Below, in pieces: positions 61,101-64,000 of a stretch of 64,000 bases of DNA. Origin of the DNA: Artocarpus heterophyllus (lineage: Eukaryota; Streptophyta; Magnoliopsida; Rosales; Moraceae); the NCBI GenBank assembly GCA_025403435.1, contig JAJQZP010000255.1:677944-741943 (forward strand). The letters run 5' to 3'. The notes under the pieces are model-generated. The model did no database searches. It was not told the origin of the DNA and saw only the letters and a program-made list of their open reading frames with translations. Numbering within the stretch: position 1 is the stretch's first letter; every line of letters starts with the position of its first letter. The position numbers and the translations under genes are program-made.

Positions 61101-63118
61101 TGTTAGACATGTATGCTCTAAGAAGTAAAAATATAATATGTTTTTGGAGAAATTTTTATCAATAAAGAATTTATTCATTATTAATATACCAAATCTTATC
61201 TTTTTTACGTTCATATTTATTGAATATATGTTAAGCAAACAAAAGTCTGAGACTGTCAGTCCAAACCTTTAAGAATTGGGCATATGATTGACAGATTATG
61301 TGGAAGACACGATTCTTAAGGTGACGGTCCAAATCATAAGATCTGCAATTGAGGGAATAAAGTTGCACACTTTATTCATGTAAAGATTATTTTATTGTCT
61401 ATATCCCTAATGGGAGATGGTTTCGGAGGTGGACTCCGTGAATAGAAACATTGATACATTGTCATAGGTGACGATATGTTAGATCGGGACATAAAGTGAA
61501 TTGATTTAGATTAATAATTCTGTCTTGAAAAATCGATTTACTTTAGATAATCATTTGTATTGTATCTTAATCCTGAGATGAATAGTGGGCATGTTGTCTC
61601 GACTTGTGTCTTTTGATGTACCAATGGGTGACTCCCACATCTCTATAGTGGCATGCATGCCGGTACGTTGGAGGCATGACTCTTGGTAGCGTAGACTTGT
61701 TATTCATAGATATGGAATCCATAGCTCCTCTTTAGGAGTAATGATATCCTCTTATATGCGTTGTCCTGTAATTGGAAAACTGGAGCGCTCAACCATTTGG
61801 ATACATAGGTGTAACCGAATGGTATACTATCTTTGGATGGTAAGTTTTCTAATGGTGAGACAATGGAACGTAAGATAAAAATAATCGGGAAGGTAAGACA
61901 GAACTTGTCCTTAAGCCGATTATGGATGATCATATGGGGATGCGATACACTATGATATGTCATGGAGACTTAGCTACACGAGCTTCGTAATTCTATAAAG
62001 TTCGAGAGTGCAGCTCCAAGCTTTTAGTGGAGTAGCGTTGGAGTTGATAATTGTGAAATGTATATCTGGGATATTGGGTTTCATAATTATCATGAGCTTG
62101 AACTTTATAGGTCCATTTTGGTCCCCTTTGCTAGCTCACAAAATCCTGTAACGACACGGCGTGCTTTTCCAATAATTGGTGACTTATGTCGGATTTATCA
62201 GATTGGTTTAAAATTTATAAGAATCAAATAATTCATGTCTGTTTATCGGTTGAATTAATTATGTAAGAAATTAGTTCAAGATGAACTTGTTGAATTATGG
62301 CGTTCGGATAATTCTTGTCTGTTTATCGGTTGTTTTAATTTTGGACAATTAGAACAAGATAAACTTGTAGAATTATTGTGAATTGATTTATTTTCTTAGA
62401 GATTATCTTGATAAAGTTTGTTTTGATCAGATATCTTTTCTATTGGGCTATTTGAATCAAAACTGAGACTTTATCCTTTAGAATCTCGGGTGGAAAATAA
62501 AAGATTCGCGGAGATTTTTTCTCGGCAGTTCGGCCTGCCGATGACGTGTTCGGCCTGCCGAACTGGCCAGTTCGGCCTGCCTATCTCACAGTTCGGCATG
62601 CCGACCGCGACAGCTAAGATTACGCGTTTTTCACGCGTATCTTATCAGATATTGATCCGAACTTGATTCTGTTTCGATTTTTGAGACCTAATCTGATATG
62701 GACTGACCCCAAGGACCAATAGGTATAAAAAGGGAGTGAGTCTAATGATTTACTCAGATCAATTTGAGAGATTAAGAGTGATACTCTTCTAGTGAGCATC
62801 TGAAAACTCCCTGAGAGCTTTTGTTCACAAATCACGAACACTAGCTTTGGGTTCTCTCTATTGGTTGGAAGGAGAGTCACCGGTGGAAGAGCTGTACGTG
62901 TGAGCCCACACTCACTCCGGTTGTGGATAGAGAATAGCAAAGAAGACCAGTTGGTTGAGGCTCTTCTGGAACGTTACTTCTCTACACAGGTCGCGGAGGT
63001 TCTTCGGCACTGAGGTTAGTAAGATCTGTTTAATTTATACATATAACATGTCAAACTTGTTTTGGAAAATACTCTGATGAAAAATTTTAAAATTCCGCTG
63101 CGCACTTTGTTTCCAACA
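61101..63118 (+). mobile_element. LTR C: 3' LTR of the inner Copia element
   Basis: 2,018 bp directly after the polypurine tract. A cluster of four well-preserved GC motifs (two TTCGGCCTGCCGA(A), TTCGGCCTGCCTA, TTCGGCATGCCGA) lies at 62,523-62,606, about 118 bp before the TATA-like TATAAAAA at 62,724. It differs from LTR B throughout, although the two were identical at insertion. Confidence 0.9.
62523..62606 (+). promoter_or_regulatory. GC palindrome cluster upstream of the LTR C TATA box
   Basis: Best-preserved LTR copy of the motif array: TTCGGCCTGCCGA, TTCGGCCTGCCGAA, TTCGGCCTGCCTA and TTCGGCATGCCGA at about 18-22 bp spacing. The same position relative to TATA is kept in LTRs A and B and in the fragments at 45.4 kb and 15.4 kb. 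A transcription-factor site array is an inference. Confidence 0.6.
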
Positions 63119-64000
63119 ATAGTTTATAGGCCAGGCCATAACAAAGTGGCAAGGGGTGCTTCAAAAACTCTGAATTGTAAGTACAGACGCTGGGGACTCT
63201 GTAAGGAGCACATGATGTTTGGTTATGGGTTACCCTCTAGGCTCAAACCAATAGAGCCGACATTGATGCTGAAACTCAGATGACTATGGTCTTTGAGACT
63301 CTGTCAAAGGAATTTATTCCATTTAGAGCTACTTTTAATTGAGCAATAGGTGGGATATGACCTTAACAAAATTGATGAAACAGTTATAGGAGTTCGAACT
63401 GCTGATCAGGAAATCTCTATGGTGGAGGGCCAATATGGTATTGTGCTTCTGGTTTCAATCTCAATTCTGGAATGGAAAGAAGCAACGGGCCAAAAATGAG
63501 AAGTCTTCTGTCCCTGCTAAACAATAGAGCAAGAAGAAGAAGAAGAAAAACCCGAAGAAGCTTAAGTGCTTCTCTATGGGAAGGTCGAGCACATAAGAAG
63601 CATTGTGTAAGGACTTCCTTTCAAAGGAGGTAGGTGTGATCTTCTGTATTTAGAAACTTGTTTTGGTTGATGCTCCAGTGACATTTGGGTCATAGATTTA
63701 AGTGCAACTAATCATGTTGGTGTTTCTCTGCAGGGGTTCAAGAAACGAGAAATCTGCTACATGAAGACTTCACGCTTTGGATGCCGATGGATCCTTGGCC
63801 TTAGCAGAAGCAGTGGGAGACGTCCATCTTTATTTTGATAATTATAGGAATTTAATTTGTGAGATTGTTTTTATGTTTTCTAAATTTAAAAGAATTTAAT
63901 TCTGTAGCATGTTTTTTTGAAAGATTCCTATTTGGTTTCTTTTAATGATAAAGTGGTGATCGTAAAAACAATCTTTTATCTATTCTGGATGGATTCAAAT
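63119..64000 (+). pseudogene. Outer Copia element gag-protease, resumed
   Basis: Continues exactly where the outer gag stopped at 53,410: it matches the inner element from about 57,397 to 58,290 (GGCCAGGC.., AGGAGCACATGATGTTGG-like and GAAGTCTTCTGT strings). It carries many single-base deletions and insertions, far more than the inner copy. The window ends inside it. Confidence 0.85.

Larger units (their letters stand above)
53411..63118 (+). mobile_element. Inner Copia retrotransposon, complete structure but inactive
   Basis: 9,708 bp with LTR B (53,411-55,412), primer-binding site (55,415-55,427), a leader of about 1.7 kb, gag, protease, integrase, reverse transcriptase, RNase H, a polypurine tract (AAGTGGGAGAT, 61,090-61,100) and LTR C (61,101-63,118). 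The integrase-before-RT order defines Ty1/Copia. It sits inside gag of the outer element: the left flank ends ATATG and the right flank starts ATAGT, a decayed duplication. Gag-pol contains several stops and shifts. Confidence 0.9.

Noticed and set aside
1..64000. CRISPR arrays, bacterial operons, tRNA or rRNA genes
   Set aside because: None found. Spaced motif arrays here lie in LTRs and have diverged, irregular repeats, and no cloverleaf or rRNA core sequence was recognised.

Overview
This is a window of plant nuclear DNA, most likely from a eudicot: AT-rich, intron-bearing, and dominated by LTR retrotransposons, solo LTRs, MITEs and one CACTA transposon. The species cannot be named from the sequence. 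Only two host genes look intact, both on the minus strand. One is a six-exon Rab small GTPase of the RABC/Rab18 type (5,490-11,795). The other is the small sulfur-carrier subunit of molybdopterin synthase (27,148-27,456), whose protein ends in Gly-Gly.

Layout. 1-5.4 kb: a Ty3/Gypsy relict with gag and protease but no reverse transcriptase. 5.5-12.2 kb: the Rab gene; its introns hold a possible mitochondrial DNA insert, a 563-bp TRIM-like mini-retroelement with perfect target-site duplications, and a MITE. 12.2-13.8 kb: a hAT-like element and two MITEs. 13.8-18.3 kb: a second Gypsy relict split in gag by a minus-strand Copia solo LTR. 18.3-19.4 kb: a decayed duplicate of the 3' part of the molybdopterin synthase gene, cut off by a 4.06-kb CACTA element (19.4-23.5 kb) with Transposase_24-like and Ulp1-like remnants. 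24.6-25.8 kb: an LRR-protein pseudogene. 26-28 kb: the intact molybdopterin synthase gene. 28-31.4 kb: AT-rich DNA with one unrecognised ORF pair. 31.4-32.7 kb: a solo LTR. 33.3-44.4 kb: four LTR insertions nested in one another. 44.9-46.0 kb: a truncated Copia LTR. 46-50.5 kb: AT-rich DNA. 50.5-64 kb: a Copia element whose gag is interrupted by a second, more complete Copia element of the same family.

Most notable signals. (1) The adjacent LTRs A and B share a sharply bounded, nearly identical tract of about 1.9 kb inside otherwise diverged sequence, which looks like gene conversion. (2) Clusters of a short GC-rich, near-palindromic motif (TTCGGCAGGCCGAA or its complement TTCGGCCTGCCGAA) sit just upstream of the TATA box in every copy of the Copia LTR family here. 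They recur in the Copia leader and in an unrelated LTR, and a different GC-rich motif takes the same position in another LTR family. (3) The nested structures can be dated relative to one another by their target-site duplications. No CRISPR, phage, operon or bacterial system is present, and I found no novel protein system. The novelty here is in repeat architecture and possible cis-regulatory motifs. All similarities were judged by eye.
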